From the NCBI GenBank assembly GCA_051025295.1, contig JBMGJV010000005.1: a stretch of 64,000 bases of DNA; one strand, 5' to 3'. Under the pieces are notes generated by a model. That model saw nothing but the letters and a program-made list of their open reading frames with translations, had not been told where the DNA came from and did no database searches. The position numbers were made by a program, and so were the translations under genes. Below, piece by piece: positions 62,111 through 64,000 of the stretch; position 1 is the first letter of the stretch; every line of letters begins with the position of its first letter. The DNA is from KBS-83 sp051025295. Lineage in GTDB: Bacteria > Acidobacteriota > Terriglobia > Terriglobales > Acidobacteriaceae.

Positions 62111-62535
62111 GCCCGCCCCCGTGCCCGCAACCGAGCCGCTGTGCGCGGACGAGCACTGTTGCGGCCCGCAGATTGCACCGGCCGACGAAGCGGCGTGATG
62201 CTGGGCGTTCCGTCCGCCCCAACGCCCACCACCATGCGGCTGCCGGCGACATCGACCAGCAGCAATGAACTCTTCTGTCCGAGAGACACACGGTCGAGCA
62301 CCGCAACGCGAGCGCCCTTGGTCGCGCGCCTACCGGCGAACAGCCGACCGAGCAGTCCTCTTGCGAGCACGCTCTGTTTAGGCTGCCGCATGGACTCGAG
62401 CACATTGGCCCAAAACGGCGGCATGGACGGCTTCGGAGCCGCACTCGTCTGTGACGAGCGCGCATTCCACGGCAGGGTCGCGTCAATGTGCACGGTCGCG
62501 ACCGGACGGGCAAACCAGGCGTGCAGGGCGGTCAT
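62107..62535 (-). CDS. fliO: FliO-like protein without a membrane span
   Basis: 142 residues between fliN-like and fliP. The segment ARVAVLDRVSLGQKSSLLLV followed by DVAGSRMVVGVGADGTPSI is the FliO cytoplasmic domain. The N-terminal span normal for FliO is missing; instead there is a Pro/Ser-rich hydrophilic region. The ATG at 62535 overlaps the upstream stop. Assigned by domain and position. Confidence 0.72.
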   Translation of the reverse strand: MTALHAWFARPVATVHIDATLPWNARSSQTSAAPKPSMPPFWANVLESMRQPKQSVLARGLLGRLFAGRRATKGARVAVLDRVSLGQKSSLLLVDVAGSRMVVGVGADGTPSITPLRRPVQSAGRNSARPRTAARLRARGRA

Positions 62536-62999
62536 GCTTTCCTCCGCCACTTGTGCCGCCAGGCCAGGCGCTTTACGCGCGCAGTGAGCTGCTGCTCGAC
62601 GGACTCAAGCTCGACCAGCAGCAGCCGCTCACCAGCGGCGGTCAGCACCAGGTCGCGCACCGAGAGGTGCTCGGTCATCAGCAGCGCGCCCGTGTCCAGG
62701 TCCTGCAGGTCGCGCAGGGTGAAGCGGACCAGCGGCACGCGGAGTTCCACGCGGAAGGGGATCTGCTTCAAGTGATCGGGCAGCACGACCGTGCGCTCGG
62801 CCAGCGTCCGCTCCTCGAACTCGCCTTCTTCGATATCCGTTGAGTTCGCCGGGACAGGCGCGAGCTCGGTGCACTCCGGCTCGACCGGCGGTGCCATCTC
62901 TTTCAGCGGGGGCTCGAGCAGCGGAGGCTGCACCTGCGGAGCGGCGCCGAGGGCACTCGCTGGCTCCGGTGCTTCCATGGCTTGTGGATGTGTGTCCAT
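62532..62999 (-). CDS. SpoA-domain protein, FliN/FliM-like
   Basis: About 155 residues: an acidic, proline-rich N-terminal half (PPLLEPPLKEMAPPVEPECT) and a C-terminal SpoA domain (PFRVELRVPLVRFTLRDLQD, ...DLVLTAAGERLLLVELES). First gene of the flagellar array. It may be the main C-ring or a FliM-type accessory protein; FliM's CheC-like domain is absent. The ATG at 62999 (MDTHPQAMEAPEP) is chosen; the frame is open to 63134. Confidence 0.75.
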   Translation of the reverse strand: MDTHPQAMEAPEPASALGAAPQVQPPLLEPPLKEMAPPVEPECTELAPVPANSTDIEEGEFEERTLAERTVVLPDHLKQIPFRVELRVPLVRFTLRDLQDLDTGALLMTEHLSVRDLVLTAAGERLLLVELESVEQQLTARVKRLAWRHKWRRKA

Positions 63000-63348
63000 G
63001 CCCGGGACAGGTGCACGCCGGCAGCCACGTTGTGGCGCCGTCTCCTTAGAAGGCTGTGAGAGTGCAGCCAAGTGCAGCAGGGGTGCACAAACACTGGCTC
63101 TGCCGGCCCTCAACCCGGGCGAGGAGAGCCACACAATCTCAAACCATCGCCGGATGGGCCAGCGGTGTGGAATCGATTCTTAGAGGACCGCAAGAAACCC
63201 GGCGACCGCTAACTATCGGGTCAGCAGACTGGGGAATGCGCGATCCCGGCGACCACCCCTGGCGACCATACGTGGCGACCTTGTGTCACAGCTCCCGTCA
63301 CACATTAGATCGGCAGGAGTGCCCAAGGACTTGAGCCAGCAGATCGCG
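63000..63348. other. Intergenic region between dnaE and the flagellar array
   Basis: 349 bases, no gene that I can support. It should carry the promoter of the flagellar array. It holds GTGCAG repeats at 10-base spacing (63062, 63072) and the GGCGACC repeats listed separately. I find no convincing sigma-28 or sigma-54 site. A weak stem with one mismatch lies at about 63283-63305. Confidence 0.6.
63248..63280. repeat. Three GGCGACC repeats at 13-bp spacing
   Basis: GGCGACC at 63248, 63261 and 63274 with an exact 13-base period, and a fourth copy at 63201. They lie about 250 bases upstream of the first flagellar gene. Possible binding repeats for a regulator; unproven. Confidence 0.7.
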
Positions 63349-64000
63349 TTAGTCGATCGCCTGGACGGCGCCGCGGCCGAGCAGCTCCTCGGCCCGCTCG
63401 ATGAAGACCCGGTCGGCCCCGACCGACAAGCCCGCCGGCTCAAGCATGACTACGAACTCACCCCGTTGCTCCAGGTTGATCATCAGCTTGCCCGGACCGG
63501 GAGCGCTTTGAATCATCGAGTGCAGCGAGAGCAGGGTCTGCTCGTTCGCGCGCTCTAACGTCACCTTGATGCGCACGTTCTGCGGAAAACGTACCCTCAC
63601 ATCTTCGAGCGCCGTGATTGACGACACCGCCAGCTTGGGCGCGGCGTCTTCTTCTGCACGCAACTGCCCGCGCACCACCACCGGGACATCAATCTTCAGT
63701 GCCTCTGCGAGCTTCGGGTAGTCCTTGGGGAAGCAGATCAGGTCGATCTTGCCCATCTGGTCTTCGAGCGCAGCCTGCGCATACAGTTCGCCCGAGCGCT
63801 TCGACTTGGCCACCTTCAGCCCGACGATCACGCCAGCGACAGCAATCTCGTTCTCCGGCTGTTGCCCGCGGCGAGTGGGCGGCGGCGACGGCTTCATCTC
63901 AAGCGCATCCGCAGTGCTCAGGGCCTTCACGTTCTTGATCTTGTCCGCGTACTTGTCGAGCGGGTGGCCGGAGACGAAGAAGCCAAGCACCTCCTTCTCG
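63349..64000 (-). CDS. dnaE: DNA polymerase III alpha subunit, C-terminal part (5' end outside window)
   Basis: C-terminal about 217 residues of the replicative polymerase. EKEVLGFFVSGHPLDKYADK is the DnaE block after the fingers, followed by the OB-fold (VAGVIVGLKVAKSKRSGELY then AQAALEDQMGKIDLICFPKD) and a C-terminal domain. The frame is open through 64000, so the gene continues past the window. Confidence 0.94.
   Translation of the reverse strand, partial: EKEVLGFFVSGHPLDKYADKIKNVKALSTADALEMKPSPPPTRRGQQPENEIAVAGVIVGLKVAKSKRSGELYAQAALEDQMGKIDLICFPKDYPKLAEALKIDVPVVVRGQLRAEEDAAPKLAVSSITALEDVRVRFPQNVRIKVTLERANEQTLLSLHSMIQSAPGPGKLMINLEQRGEFVVMLEPAGLSVGADRVFIERAEELLGRGAVQAID

Noticed and set aside
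63205..63235. CCCGATAG on the minus strand upstream of the flagellar array as a sigma-28 -10
   Set aside because: The position for the -35 reads GCATTCCC, unlike TAAAGTTT, and the -10 itself is imperfect.
63201..63280. GGCGACC repeats as a CRISPR remnant
   Set aside because: Units are only seven bases with six-base spacers and no cas gene is nearby.

Overview
The window is GC-rich bacterial chromosome, gene-dense, with no rRNA, tRNA, CRISPR or insertion sequence that I can recognise. The mix suggests an acidobacterium (Acidobacteriaceae/Terriglobia-like): bacillithiol-type deacetylase, a contiguous pho/pst array, a histidine-degradation cluster with HutF, many polytopic glycosyltransferase-like proteins and secreted glycosidases, and a colinear flagellar cluster with outer-membrane ring genes (flgH, flgI), hence a diderm. 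The taxon is an inference from gene content, not from a marker gene.

Layout. 1-1791: 3' part of an AddA/UvrD-like helicase-nuclease. 1793-9056 (minus): phosphate regulon in the order phoB, phoR, pstS, pstC, pstA, pstB, phoU, with a stem-loop after pstS and a possible Pho-box-like repeat before it. 9219-11516 (plus): a receiver-only response regulator coupled to a CHASE3/PAS histidine kinase. 11488-17661: bacillithiol-type deacetylase, beta-propeller lipoprotein, methionine/folate fusion enzyme, xseB, a polytopic membrane protein. 17779-21217: GH51 arabinofuranosidase and an APC permease. 21397-26805: hutU-hutI-hutF followed by an M20 hydrolase, each stop overlapping the next start. 26944-38792: surface-glycan genes (MBOAT acyltransferase, SGNH-like protein, two coupled GT-C-type proteins, GH2, GH1-like protein, UDP-galactopyranose mutase, glycosyltransferase). 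38898-47003: recQ, small membrane proteins, a sugar transporter, an MhqA/MhqD-like pair, a divergent SDR and a cupin.

47300-62999 (minus) is one flagellar array, transcribed fliN-like, fliO, fliP, fliQ, fliR, flhB, flhA, fliA, fliN, an unnamed protein, flgF, flgG, flgA, flgH, flgI, flgJ, then a near-consensus sigma-28 promoter, then flgM, flgN-like, flgK, flgL. The window ends inside dnaE. Most of the export gate, the rod/ring genes and the late hook-junction genes are here; flgBCDE, fliE-fliI, fliM, fliD, flagellin and motors are not.

The most interesting item is the unnamed flagellar protein at 54736-55620: four N-terminal cysteines followed by a tandem MshEN/T2SSE-N-like region, without any ATPase domain, translationally coupled to a 76-residue FliN. 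In other proteins MshEN domains bind cyclic di-GMP, so this could be a second-messenger input into the motor. Next are the sigma-28 promoter whose -35 element contains the flgJ stop codon, and the apparent replacement of HutG by an M20 hydrolase in the hut operon.
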